Assembly (NCBI GenBank): GCA_005882715.1
Contig: VBEI01000073.1
Coordinates: 1-11,090, forward strand
Source of the DNA: Chloroflexota bacterium
GTDB taxonomy: Bacteria > Chloroflexota > Dehalococcoidia > SM23-28-2 > RBG-16-64-32
Length of the DNA: 11,090 nucleotides
Direction: 5' to 3'
Positions 1 through 7,141 of this stretch are shown piece after piece. The first letter of the stretch is position 1. Every line of letters begins with the position of its first letter. A program made the position numbers and the translations under genes. The notes beneath the pieces are model-generated. The model was not told where the DNA came from, did not search any database, and was given only the letters and a program-made list of their open reading frames with translations.

Positions 1-363
1 ACGGCCGAGGGCATTATCCATTCTTACATACATCACAACCGTCGCCTCGGGGCGCTTGTCGAAGTCAATTGTGAATCCGACTTCGTGGCACGCACGGACG
101 ATTTCCGGAAGCTTGCTCAGCAGATTGCCCTTCAGGTCGCGGCCGCAAACCCGCTATACATCTCTGCTGACGAAATGGCCAAAGGCGCCGAGGGCGACCC
201 GAAGGAGCTGTGTCTCCTCGAGCAACCATTCGTACGGGACGAATCGCGCACGATCCAGGACCTCTTAAGCGAGGTTATTAGCAAGACGGGCGAAAACATT
301 CGCGTCCGCCGCTTCGCGCGCTTCGAGCTTGGACGATATAGCGACGGGACGAGCAATGACTGA
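1..363 (+). CDS. tsf: Elongation factor Ts, C-terminal part (5' end outside window)
   Basis: EF-Ts is the guanine-nucleotide exchange factor that regenerates EF-Tu-GTP in the cytoplasm. The frame is open from base 1 and gives 120 residues. The visible EF-Ts signature is LGALVEVNCESDFVAR (EVNCE-DFVAR type), followed by a segment resembling the family's FRKLAQQIALQVAAANP, then a QPFVRDE motif and a short C-terminal stretch (GENIRVRRFARFELG). The part after the signature is short, as in the compact EF-Ts type without a long dimerisation insert. The start lies upstream of the window, so the N-terminal UBA-like domain is not visible. The stop overlaps the pyrH start by 8 bases, which implies translational coupling. 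rpsB would be expected upstream from general gene order, but it is not in view. Confidence 0.95.
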   Translation, partial: TAEGIIHSYIHHNRRLGALVEVNCESDFVARTDDFRKLAQQIALQVAAANPLYISADEMAKGAEGDPKELCLLEQPFVRDESRTIQDLLSEVISKTGENIRVRRFARFELGRYSDGTSND

Positions 364-1080
364 AGAACGTCCATACAAACGGATCCTGCTTAAGCTCAGC
401 GGCGAAGCACTCCAGGGCGATCTTCCTTACGGCATAAGGCAGTTCAGGGGATGGGCATCGAAGTAGCGATCGTTGTCGGGGGTGGAAACATCTTCCGGGG
501 CGCCGCCGCATCAGACGCCGGCATGGACCGCGCGACTGGCGACTACGCCGGAATGCTAGCGACGATTATCAACGGCCTCGCGCTCCAAGATGCGCTCGAA
601 CGGAACGGCGTGACTGTGCGTACTCAGTCAGCTATCACAGTGACAGCCGTCGCTGAACCTTACATCCGCCGTCGCGCTATGCGGCACCTGGAGAAGGGGC
701 GTGTCGTGATCTTTGCAGCCGGGACGGGCAATCCATATATGACGACCGATACTGCCGCTGCGCTCCGCGGCATCGAGATCGACGCTCAAGTTCTGCTGAT
801 GGCGAAAAAAAATGTCGACGGCGTCTACGAGGCGGACCCCTTCGAAGACAAGTCGGCGCGCAAGTTCGAGACCCTCTCTTATCTGGAGGCCCTAAACCGC
901 CGGCTTCAAGTTATGGACTCCACGGCCCTGACGCTGTGCATGGAAAACTCACTTCCGCTGGTCGTCTTTGATCTGCGCCTGCCCGACAGCATTGTGCGGG
1001 TTGCTGCTGGAGAGCACGCCGGGACAAAGGTCGGCGACCTGCCGACCGAGTTCTCAAAGGCGCCGGCATCTGCTAGATAG
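356..1080 (+). pseudogene. pyrH: UMP kinase, reading frame broken by an apparent internal deletion
   Basis: UMP kinase phosphorylates UMP to UDP (amino-acid-kinase fold). The ATG at 356 opens a frame giving MTEERPYKRILLKLSGEAL and then GDLPYGI, the family's nucleotide-binding N terminus, but it runs into a stop at 464-466. From about 436 a different frame gives KAVQGMGIEVAIVVGGGNIF and continues intact to the TAG at 1080. That part carries GDYAGMLATIINGLALQDAL, the TGNPYMTTDTAAA motif, KKNVDGVYEADP and the VMDSTALTLC helix. Intact homologues have roughly a dozen residues between the GI and the K of KAVQ that are absent here, so about 34-37 bases (3n+1) seem to be missing near 434-438. Starting instead at the ATG at 451 would give 209 residues without the LKLSGEAL phosphate-binding strand, which is unlikely to be active. 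Because pyrH is normally essential and every neighbour is intact, an assembly or sequencing error is at least as likely as real decay. Confidence 0.88.
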
Positions 1081-1081
1081 C

Positions 1082-1093
1082 GAGGAGCGAGGG
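1082..1093 (+). promoter_or_regulatory. Shine-Dalgarno region of frr
   Basis: GAGGAG at 1082-1087, followed by GAGGG at 1089-1093, lies 2-8 bases before the ATG at 1096 in the 15-base pyrH-frr gap. It supports that start. It is one of only two clear Shine-Dalgarno sequences in the window. Confidence 0.6.
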
Positions 1094-1095
1094 AC

Positions 1096-1653
1096 ATGGT
1101 CCAAGAGCAGATAGACGATGCTAGAGCAAGGATGCACAAAGCCGTCGAAGCTCTTCGCCACGAGCTAGGCAGTGTGCGAACAGGACGAGCCAGCGGCGGC
1201 CTTGTCGAGCATCTCAAGGTGGACTACTACGGCGCTCCCACCCCGCTCAACCAGATCGCCACGATTTCAACACCGGATGCGCGGCTTATCGTCATTCAAC
1301 CCTATGACCGGAGTGCGATGGGAGCCATCGAGAAGTCCATCCTCAAGTCTGACCTGGGACTCACTCCCTCCAACGACGGCGCCGTCATTCGCCTCTCGAT
1401 TCCGCCACTGACAGATGAGCGGCGGCGCGAACTGGCCAAGCACGTAAGAAAGCGTGTCGAGGAAGCGCGCGTGGCGGTGCGAAACGTCCGGCGCGACTGC
1501 CACGACCACATCCGCAAACTGGAGCATGACCACACAATCTCGCAAGACGACCTTCACCGCTCCGAAACTGAGCTGCAGAAACTGACCGACGAGCAGGTCA
1601 AGGAGATCGATAGGGTCGGCGAAGTTAAGGAACAGGAACTGCTTGCGATCTGA
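1096..1653 (+). CDS. frr: Ribosome recycling factor
   Basis: RRF splits the post-termination 70S ribosome together with EF-G. The protein has 185 residues, the usual length of the family. The N terminus has the helix with ELGSVRTGRAS, then the domain II segment VDYYGAPTPLNQIATISTPD and IVIQPYD. The C-terminal half is the long charged helical part (DERRRELAKHVRKRVEEARV, then VRNVRRDCHDHI and a final QKLTDEQVKEID). All characteristic blocks are present and in frame. The ATG is preceded by a good purine-rich ribosome-binding site. It sits 15 bases after pyrH in the usual order and is very probably cotranscribed with it. Confidence 0.97.
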   Translation: MVQEQIDDARARMHKAVEALRHELGSVRTGRASGGLVEHLKVDYYGAPTPLNQIATISTPDARLIVIQPYDRSAMGAIEKSILKSDLGLTPSNDGAVIRLSIPPLTDERRRELAKHVRKRVEEARVAVRNVRRDCHDHIRKLEHDHTISQDDLHRSETELQKLTDEQVKEIDRVGEVKEQELLAI

Positions 1654-1737
1654 AACGTAGTTGTTTGGCCGCCGTCAAGCGCGTCTCTCAGCGCTCCTAG
1701 CCTCCCCGGGCGTGACCCGCAAGGCCGACAAACGTTC

Positions 1738-1743
1738 TATACT
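1738..1743 (+). promoter_or_regulatory. Possible -10 box in front of uppS
   Basis: TATACT (one mismatch to TATAAT) sits 1 base before the ATG at 1745 and 10 bases before a second in-frame ATG at 1754. No Shine-Dalgarno precedes either ATG. If the box is used, the transcript would start around 1750 and the ATG at 1754 would be read nearly leaderless. There is no convincing -35 at 16-18 bases; GTGACC at 1712-1717 is 20 bases away. The call rests on the -10 alone. Confidence 0.3.
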
Positions 1744-1744
1744 G

Positions 1745-2584
1745 ATGAAAACAATGCGCAGTGCTACACGCGCGACGCCCGAGAACACATCTCCACTCGC
1801 TCTTACGGCAGTGCCTGATCATGTTGCGATAATCATGGACGGCAACGGGCGGTGGGCTAAGGAACGGGGCCGCCCGCGCTTGTTCGGCCATCGCGCCGGC
1901 ACCGAGAATGTACGCCGCGTGATCGAGCGGTTCGGTGATTACGGTGTGAAGTTTCTTACCCTGTTCGCCTTCTCGACAGAAAACTGGGACCGGCCGCGGT
2001 ACGAGGTTCGAGGCCTAATGTCGCTGCTCTCGCGCTTCCTCAAGCGGGAGACGAAGCACCTGCATGAGAACGGAATCCGTCTGCTCCATCTCGGAGACCT
2101 AAGCCCACTCAGCCCTCGGCTTCAACAAGAGGTGCGCGATGCCATTGAGCTCACTCGTGACAACCGAAGAATGACGCTATCAATAGCATTCAACTATGGC
2201 GGTCGTGCGGAAATCGTCGAGGCTGTGCGCCGGATCGTGGACGAAGGCGTGCCCGCCAGCGAAATTGACGAGCAAACGATATCCAGCCGCCTACTTACCG
2301 AGGGCCTACCTGACCCGGACCTCATCATCCGCACCGCCGGAGAGATGCGGTTGTCTAACTTCCTTCTCTGGCAAGGCGCCTACGCCGAGTTCTGCTTTAC
2401 CCCTGTCTACTGGCCGGACTTCGATATCAAACACGTAGACGAGGCGCTTCTCGCTTTCAGCCTCCGAACGCGTCGGTTCGGAGGTCTGCCTCTACACGAG
2501 GTCGATGGACCAGCGGGCAACGGCCATGAAAACGGGCGAAATCCGGCCGAACGCTCCGCTGCGAGCAACGGCTTTCGCGCTTAA
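1745..2584 (+). CDS. uppS: Isoprenyl (undecaprenyl) diphosphate synthase
   Basis: This cis-prenyltransferase condenses isopentenyl diphosphate units onto farnesyl diphosphate to build the C55 lipid carrier for peptidoglycan and surface glycans. From the ATG at 1745 the protein has 279 residues. Residues 26-38 read HVAIIMDGNGRWA with the catalytic/Mg-binding Asp at 32. Further motifs are FGHRAGTENVRRVI, LTLFAFSTENWDRP, the AFNYGGRAEIV block and DLIIRTAGEMRLSNFLLWQ followed by YAEF-TPVYWPDF. The usual RTGGE is RTAGE here, a mild variation. The frame is open back to a TTG at 1661, but the added residues look like non-homologous sequence, so the start is 1745 or 1754. The N terminus (about 24 residues before HVAIIMDG) and the C-terminal 30 residues are low-complexity extensions. 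The gene is 8 bases before cdsA. Confidence 0.95.
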   Translation: MKTMRSATRATPENTSPLALTAVPDHVAIIMDGNGRWAKERGRPRLFGHRAGTENVRRVIERFGDYGVKFLTLFAFSTENWDRPRYEVRGLMSLLSRFLKRETKHLHENGIRLLHLGDLSPLSPRLQQEVRDAIELTRDNRRMTLSIAFNYGGRAEIVEAVRRIVDEGVPASEIDEQTISSRLLTEGLPDPDLIIRTAGEMRLSNFLLWQGAYAEFCFTPVYWPDFDIKHVDEALLAFSLRTRRFGGLPLHEVDGPAGNGHENGRNPAERSAASNGFRA

Positions 2585-2592
2585 CGCGCGAC

Positions 2593-3441
2593 ATGCTCCC
2601 TCAGCGGGTCCTGTCTGCAGCCGTAGGCATACCCGTCATAGTGGTCCTGGTCCTCATCGGAGGCGTCCCATACGCGTTCGCTGTCGCGATGGTTCTCGCG
2701 CTTGCGGCCCTCGAATTTTACGCCGCAACAGACCCCGAGACTTCTGCGACCAGTCCGACGCACCCGCGTCTGCGCCGAGCGTCGCCCAGTCTCTTCGGTC
2801 AGCGCTTGCCCGCGTTCGCGGGGTGTGCTGGGGTGGCGCTGCTCGTCGTAGCGGCATACGAGGGCCTGGATGAGCTTACAGGCGTCCTCGCCGGGCTAAT
2901 CGCCGGCATCTTCCTGATTTTGATCGTGCGGCAGGAAGCCCGGACCGGGCTCCGCGACTGGCTGTGGGTTGTCGCCGGCGTGGCGTATATCGGCTTCCTC
3001 GGCTCACATCTGGTCCTTCTGCGCGATCTGGACGATGGCGGCGATTGGGTATTCGTCGCTGTGTTCGCCACCTTCGTCGCCGATACGGCCGCCTACTTTG
3101 CGGGCCGCGCGCTCGGAAGGCGCCAAATAGCGCCTGCCGTCAGTCCCGGCAAGACTGTTGAAGGGGGGATAGCGGGTCTCGTTGCAGGCTTTATTGCAGT
3201 CTTCTTGCTGGTGTGGGGAACGGGGGTCGATGTCGACGAGCTGAAGCTGGTACCACTGGCGCTTCTGCTGCCCGTTGTTGCCGTAGTAGGCGATCTTGGG
3301 GAATCTCTAATCAAGCGAGGTGCGGGCGTCAAAGATGCCAGCGATTTAGTTCCCGGGCACGGCGGCTTCCTCGATCGCCTCGACAGCATCCTCTTTACAA
3401 CGCCGTTGGTATACTACTTTGTGATATGGGTGGTCTTGTGA
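2593..3441 (+). CDS. cdsA: Phosphatidate cytidylyltransferase (CDP-diacylglycerol synthase)
   Basis: CdsA makes CDP-diacylglycerol from CTP and phosphatidic acid in the cytoplasmic membrane, the branch point for phospholipids. The 282-residue protein is strongly hydrophobic, with about seven membrane segments (for example near residues 10-45, 74-90, 95-113, 123-143, 151-170, 190-210 and 218-236, with a final hydrophobic stretch at 267-282). The family signature is complete at residues 238-264: SLIKRGAGVKDASD followed by PGHGGFLDRLD, with the conserved KR, KD, HGG and D-R-D residues. A second conserved block, FVADTAAYFAGRALGRR plus SPGKTVEG, lies at 161-191. Its ATG follows the uppS stop by 8 bases, which suggests cotranscription. 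A polar stretch at residues 46-70 (ATDPETSATSPTHP) separates the N-terminal segments. Confidence 0.95.
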   Translation: MLPQRVLSAAVGIPVIVVLVLIGGVPYAFAVAMVLALAALEFYAATDPETSATSPTHPRLRRASPSLFGQRLPAFAGCAGVALLVVAAYEGLDELTGVLAGLIAGIFLILIVRQEARTGLRDWLWVVAGVAYIGFLGSHLVLLRDLDDGGDWVFVAVFATFVADTAAYFAGRALGRRQIAPAVSPGKTVEGGIAGLVAGFIAVFLLVWGTGVDVDELKLVPLALLLPVVAVVGDLGESLIKRGAGVKDASDLVPGHGGFLDRLDSILFTTPLVYYFVIWVVL

Positions 3442-3442
3442 T

Positions 3443-3511
3443 GGGAAATGGGAAATACGAAATGGGGCTGGCGTCGCCCCGCTCCTTCCTCCTTTCCCTT
3501 TTCCCATTTCC
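3443..3511 (+). repeat. GGGAAATG simple repeat with inverted copy between cdsA and dxr
   Basis: The left part (3443-3466) is built of GGGAAATG-type units: GGGAAATGGGAAATACGAAA then TGGG. The right part (3491-3511) is the reverse complement of the same kind of sequence, CCTTTCCC then TTTTCCCATTTCC. The 12 bases at 3444-3455 (GGAAATGGGAAA) pair perfectly with 3500-3511 (TTTCCCATTTCC). An inner GGGGC/GCCCC stem lies between 3464 and 3480. No T-run follows, so it is not a typical intrinsic terminator. A related copy lies at 10823-10858. Confidence 0.75.
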
Positions 3512-3514
3512 TCC

Positions 3515-4669
3515 GTGAAGGCTGTTCGTCTCGCCGTACTCGGCTCCACCGGCTCCATCGGACGCCAGACGCTCGATGTTATCCGTTCGTTGCCCGGGCG
3601 CTTTAACGTTATCGCTCTCGCAGCCGGTACTAACATCACTCTCCTCGAGGAACAGGTCCGCGAGTTCCGGCCGCGGTTTGTTTGTGCGGGTCGCGAAGCC
3701 GATTACTTGATGGCCCGTGGATCGAGCGATGGCTTGTCGATTCGCTGGGCCGAGATGGAAGAGATGGCCGGGCATCCAGACGTTGACCTCGTCATCGTCG
3801 CAACGGCTGGCTCCGCCGGTCTCGGCCCGACACTTGCGGCTCTTCGCGCGGGCAAATCGGTGGCCCTCGCGAACAAAGAAGTGCTGGTCATGGCCGGCCA
3901 CATCATTACCGCAGAGGCTCGCCGTTCCCGCGTCGTGCTCCGCCCAATCGACTCCGAACACTCCGCAATCTGGCAATGTCTCTGGGGAGAAAATCACGAT
4001 TCTATCGAGCGAATCGTTATTACGGCCTCGGGAGGGCCCTTCCGCGATACGCCGCCTCACGAACTATCGCGAGTAACCGCCGAGGAGGCGTTGCGGCACC
4101 CCAACTGGCAGATGGGGCAAAAGATCACGGTGGATAGCGCGACTTTGCTGAATAAGGGCCTCGAGTGCATTGAAGCCCGTTGGCTCTTCGATGTGCAGCT
4201 CGAAAACATCGACGTATTGCTTCACCGGGAGAGCGTCGTTCATTCCTTGGTCGAGTTCCGCGACGGATCCGTAAAGGCGCAACTGGGAATGCCGGACATG
4301 CGTCTACCTATTCAGTGCGCGCTCACTTACCCCGAGCGCCTGCCCGGCGCATCTGTGCCGAGACTGGACTTGAAACTGATTGGAACGCTGAGTTTCGGAC
4401 CGCCGGACATGAAGCAATACCCCTGCCTTGGCTTGGCGCTCGAGGCTGGCCGGCGTGGCGGCAGTTGCCCCACTGTTCTGGCGGCCGCTGATGAGATCGC
4501 AGTTCAGCACTTCCTCGCAGGGCACATCCGCTTCACGGATATCGCTCGTATTGTCTCCGATGCTCTCAATGCTCATGACCAGCTTTCGAACCCCAGCCTA
4601 GATGAAGTTCTTCATGCGGACGCCTGGGCGCGCTCCTACACGGAGGACTGGGTGAAGGCTAAGGCATGA
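3515..4669 (+). CDS. dxr: 1-deoxy-D-xylulose 5-phosphate reductoisomerase
   Basis: Dxr converts DXP to 2-C-methyl-D-erythritol 4-phosphate with NADPH, the first committed step of the MEP isoprenoid pathway. It has 384 residues, normal for the family. The NADPH-binding loop LGSTGSIGRQTLDVI is at 9-23 and ANKEVLVMAG at 119-128. The metal site DSEHS lies at 146-150 (Asp146, Glu148) and Glu217 in NKGLE. The catalytic loop contains HPNWQMGQKITVDSATLLNK (195-214). HRESVVHSLVEF and MPDMRLPIQCALTYP follow, then the C-terminal helical domain. The GTG start is the only codon that gives the expected short N terminus (MKAVRLAVLGSTG); no Shine-Dalgarno precedes it, only the C/T-rich repeat arm. Its stop overlaps the rseP start (ATGA), so the two are translationally coupled. 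Confidence 0.97.
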   Translation: MKAVRLAVLGSTGSIGRQTLDVIRSLPGRFNVIALAAGTNITLLEEQVREFRPRFVCAGREADYLMARGSSDGLSIRWAEMEEMAGHPDVDLVIVATAGSAGLGPTLAALRAGKSVALANKEVLVMAGHIITAEARRSRVVLRPIDSEHSAIWQCLWGENHDSIERIVITASGGPFRDTPPHELSRVTAEEALRHPNWQMGQKITVDSATLLNKGLECIEARWLFDVQLENIDVLLHRESVVHSLVEFRDGSVKAQLGMPDMRLPIQCALTYPERLPGASVPRLDLKLIGTLSFGPPDMKQYPCLGLALEAGRRGGSCPTVLAAADEIAVQHFLAGHIRFTDIARIVSDALNAHDQLSNPSLDEVLHADAWARSYTEDWVKAKA

Positions 4670-5793
4670 CCGTCCTCTATTCGGTCCTTCCGTTCCTTGG
4701 AATGCTCGTGGCGCTGATCGTCGCTCATGAGCTGGGTCACTACTTCACCGCGAAGTTGTTCCGCGTAAAGGTCCTCGAGGCTGGTCTCGGCTATCCGCCT
4801 CGCATCTGGCGCTTCGAGTGGCGTGGGACGATATATTCCATCAACTGGCTTCCGCTGGGCGGCTTCGTCCGGCTGCTCGGCGAAGAAGATCCCTCTGACC
4901 CCGAGAGTCTGGCAGCGCAACCCGCCTGGAAGCGCCTCATCGTTCTCTTCGCGGGCTCCGGGATGAACCTCGTTCTGCCGGTTCTCTTGTTCGCCGTCGC
5001 TTTTATGATTCCGCGCGATGTGCCCCTCGGCCCCGCTGTCATTCAGGTCGTAGAGCCCGGTTCACCAGCAGGTGAGGCGGGTCTCCAACCTGGCGACCAG
5101 ATCCGCGAACTGGAAGGGCGCGAGGTGAAGAACACGGCTGACGCTGGCCGCATCATCCGGCTCAACATGGGGAAGACAATCGACTTCACCGTCGTACGCA
5201 ACGCGATCGGGGGCGGCGAGCAAGTGCTGCACGTAGCCGTGAAAGCGCGTTGGGACCCGCCCTCCAATCAAGGCCCCACCGGCATACGCATCGCCAATCG
5301 AGCAGCAACGATTCCTCAATGCACGACATTCACGAATCCGCCGCCGGAGTGCAAGCCTACGGAAAGGCAGAGCTACAACCCGTTAAAAGCGCTCGGTAAG
5401 GGCTGGACCTCGACGTGGGACTCGCTGACACTCGCGCGAAACCAGATCATCTCCATCTTCCACGGCGGCTCGGGCCCGGACGTGGCAGGGCCCGTTGGAA
5501 TTGCCCAGGCGACCGGAGAAGTCGTAAAGGAGTCAGGCTGGCAGACGCTGCTTGACTTTGCTGCCTTGCTCTCGATCAACCTCGCCATCATTAACGTCCT
5601 CCCACTGCCAATGCTGGACGGCGGCCGCATGGCATTCGTAATCCTCGAAGTCATCCGCGGTGGCCGGCGAATCGCTCCGGAGAAAGAGGCGATCGTTCAT
5701 CTCGTTGGTCTGGCACTAATCATTACGATGGCCGTCGTCGTCACATACTTCGATATCCTGCGCATCATCAGCGGTGGATCGCTCTTCGACTGA
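4666..5793 (+). CDS. rseP: Site-2 intramembrane zinc metalloprotease, RseP family
   Basis: RseP-type proteases cut transmembrane substrates such as anti-sigma factors or remnant signal peptides within the membrane. The 375-residue protein has the zinc motif HELGH at 21-25 in the first membrane helix, an SINWLPLGGFVRLLGEED block at 58-75, a membrane segment at about 91-114 and a single PDZ domain at about 122-195 (VEPGSPAGEAGLQPGD). The LDG motif follows (NVLPLPMLDGGR, Asp318 as third zinc ligand), then a last membrane helix at about 342-362. Between the PDZ domain and the LDG helices is a segment with two cysteines (219 and 229) and a proline run, probably on the outer face. It has one PDZ domain, where E. 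coli RseP has two. The ATG overlaps the dxr stop. The natural substrate cannot be read from this window. Confidence 0.94.
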   Translation: MTVLYSVLPFLGMLVALIVAHELGHYFTAKLFRVKVLEAGLGYPPRIWRFEWRGTIYSINWLPLGGFVRLLGEEDPSDPESLAAQPAWKRLIVLFAGSGMNLVLPVLLFAVAFMIPRDVPLGPAVIQVVEPGSPAGEAGLQPGDQIRELEGREVKNTADAGRIIRLNMGKTIDFTVVRNAIGGGEQVLHVAVKARWDPPSNQGPTGIRIANRAATIPQCTTFTNPPPECKPTERQSYNPLKALGKGWTSTWDSLTLARNQIISIFHGGSGPDVAGPVGIAQATGEVVKESGWQTLLDFAALLSINLAIINVLPLPMLDGGRMAFVILEVIRGGRRIAPEKEAIVHLVGLALIITMAVVVTYFDILRIISGGSLFD

Positions 5794-5830
5794 GCGGCTC
5801 GGCAGGGCTTATCTAATCCGTAATCACGCC

Positions 5831-5859
5831 TTGCCCTAGCGAGTGGCGGCAATGAGAAT
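5831..5859 (+). promoter_or_regulatory. Candidate promoter of ispG
   Basis: TTGCCC (5831-5836), a 17-base spacer and GAGAAT (5854-5859) match the -35/-10 layout with four of six bases in each box. The predicted start of transcription is close to the ispG ATG at 5869, and no Shine-Dalgarno is present, so ispG may be read leaderless. It lies in the 75-base rseP-ispG gap. Confidence 0.35.
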
Positions 5860-5868
5860 AGACTTGCA

Positions 5869-7074
5869 ATGACAGACGAGCCGTTCGCGCTAGCTCCTCG
5901 CCGAAAATCTCGTCCCGTTCATGTGGGCGACGTTCAGGTCGGCGGCGACGCTTCCGTTGTCGTTCAGACGATGACGAACACGGACACGGCCGATGCAAAG
6001 GCCACCGTCGAGCAGATTGCGCGCTTGGCGGACGCCGGCGCGGAGATCGTACGCGTTGCAGTCCCCGATAAGCGGGCTGCGGAGGCGCTTCCCGATATCG
6101 TCCGCCAGACACCTGTTCCACTCATCGCCGACATTCACTTTGACCATCGCCTCGCACTCGCCTCGATCGAGGCGGGAATTCATGGCTTACGCCTGAACCC
6201 GGGGAACATTCGCGACGCCACCAAGGTGCGGGAAGTTGTCCAGGCGGCCAAAGAGCGCGGGATTTCGATCCGCATCGGCGTAAACGAGGGCTCGCTACCC
6301 CCTATTCCTGCTCTGGCGGATGGTGAGCTGCCCCCACCGAAGACACAGCGCATGGTAGACGCCGCGCTGTGGGAGATCGGCATTCTTGAGGAGATGGGAT
6401 TCGAGGACATAAAGCTGTCGCTGAAGGCCTTCGATGTGCCCACCATGGTGACCGCCTACCGCGAAATCGCCGGGCGGGTGCCGTATCCACTGCACCTCGG
6501 CGTTACCGAGGCCGGGACTCCGGGCTCGGGCACGGTGCGTTCAGCTGTCGGGATCGGTGTTCTTCTCGCCGAAGGCATCGGCGATACGATCCGCGTCTCA
6601 CTTGCCGCGGATCCGGTCGAGGAGCTACCGGTCTGCTGGGATATCCTAAAGTCGCTTAATCTGCGCCAGCGCGGCGCGACGATCGTTGCCTGCCCGACCT
6701 GTGGTCGAATCGAGGTCGATCTAATCCCGCTAGCGAATCAGGTCGAGGAGCATTTTAAGGCTCTCGGAAAACCGATCACCGTCGCCGTAATGGGCTGCGT
6801 CGTGAATGGACCCGGCGAATCGCGCGACGCCGATATAGGCCTCGCCGCCGGCAAGGGAAAGGGCGCCATTTTTCGCAAAGGAGAGGTCGTCCGCACGGTG
6901 CGCGAAGAGGAATTCTTCACCGCACTCCTCGAAGAAGGCCGCAAGATCATCGCCGAGCGCTTCGGCGACGTGGCCGTAGCCGAAGGCGAATCGTCGGGCG
7001 TTGGCGAAGAGGTCATCGCGCTTACGCCGGCACCTTCACCGACGCTTCCAGGGCGGGCAGCCCGGCGCGGCTGA
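5869..7074 (+). CDS. ispG: 4-hydroxy-3-methylbut-2-enyl diphosphate synthase (GcpE)
   Basis: IspG converts methylerythritol cyclodiphosphate to HMBPP, the penultimate MEP step, using a [4Fe-4S] cluster. The 401-residue protein has the N-terminal TIM barrel (VVVQTMTNTDTADAKATVEQ, PLIADIHFDHRLA, LRLNPGNI, IRIGVNEGSL, PLHLGVTEAG). The C-terminal cluster domain has the ligands Cys275 and Cys278 (ACPTCGR), Cys310 (VMGCVVNGPGE) and Glu317. The motif set is that of the compact bacterial form without the large insert of plant and chlamydial enzymes. The conserved part ends near residue 370; the last 30 residues (GEEVIALTPAPSPTLPGRAA near the end) are low-complexity and probably derive from a dispersed repeat. 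Together with dxr four kb upstream it shows that the organism uses the MEP pathway. Confidence 0.96.
   Translation: MTDEPFALAPRRKSRPVHVGDVQVGGDASVVVQTMTNTDTADAKATVEQIARLADAGAEIVRVAVPDKRAAEALPDIVRQTPVPLIADIHFDHRLALASIEAGIHGLRLNPGNIRDATKVREVVQAAKERGISIRIGVNEGSLPPIPALADGELPPPKTQRMVDAALWEIGILEEMGFEDIKLSLKAFDVPTMVTAYREIAGRVPYPLHLGVTEAGTPGSGTVRSAVGIGVLLAEGIGDTIRVSLAADPVEELPVCWDILKSLNLRQRGATIVACPTCGRIEVDLIPLANQVEEHFKALGKPITVAVMGCVVNGPGESRDADIGLAAGKGKGAIFRKGEVVRTVREEEFFTALLEEGRKIIAERFGDVAVAEGESSGVGEEVIALTPAPSPTLPGRAARRG
7018..7074 (+). repeat. Degenerate repeat forming the ispG C-terminal tail
   Basis: The last 18 codons of ispG read ALTPAPSPTLPGRAARRG. This resembles the LTPxPSPxxxGRG-type peptides that arise when a dispersed C-rich intergenic repeat is read through at gene ends. 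The DNA is C/G-rich with short inverted GGGC/GCCC elements. No second copy is visible in the window, so the repeat assignment rests on resemblance only. Confidence 0.35.
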
Positions 7075-7105
7075 CGATCGCAGCCGCCCCTCTGCCAATA
7101 CCTCA

Positions 7106-7114
7106 CTAACACCT
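7106..7114 (+). repeat. CTAACACCT repeat, copy 1
   Basis: CTAACACCT lies in a C/T/A-rich, G-poor tract at about 7095-7125 between ispG and the small membrane protein. The same nonamer occurs at 7492-7500. Both copies precede a start codon without a Shine-Dalgarno. Confidence 0.35.
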
Positions 7115-7129
7115 AACCCCTCACGCTTG

Positions 7130-7135
7130 TAACCT
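7130..7135 (+). promoter_or_regulatory. Candidate -10 box of the small membrane protein gene
   Basis: TAACCT ends 6 bases before the ATG at 7142. With no Shine-Dalgarno in the preceding bases, this spacing would give a leaderless mRNA. There is no good -35; TAACAC at 7107-7112 has only partial similarity. Confidence 0.3.
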
Positions 7136-7141
7136 TTATCC

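Noticed and set aside
1661..1744. N-terminal extension of uppS from a TTG at 1661
   Set aside because: The extra 28 residues look like non-homologous Arg/Ser-rich sequence just after the frr stop, and a TATACT box plus two ATGs lie downstream.
3395..4060. Long open frame on the - strand (221 codons) opposite dxr
   Set aside because: It lies antisense to an unmistakable dxr with all catalytic motifs, and its translation shows no family motif; it is a shadow of GC-rich codon use.
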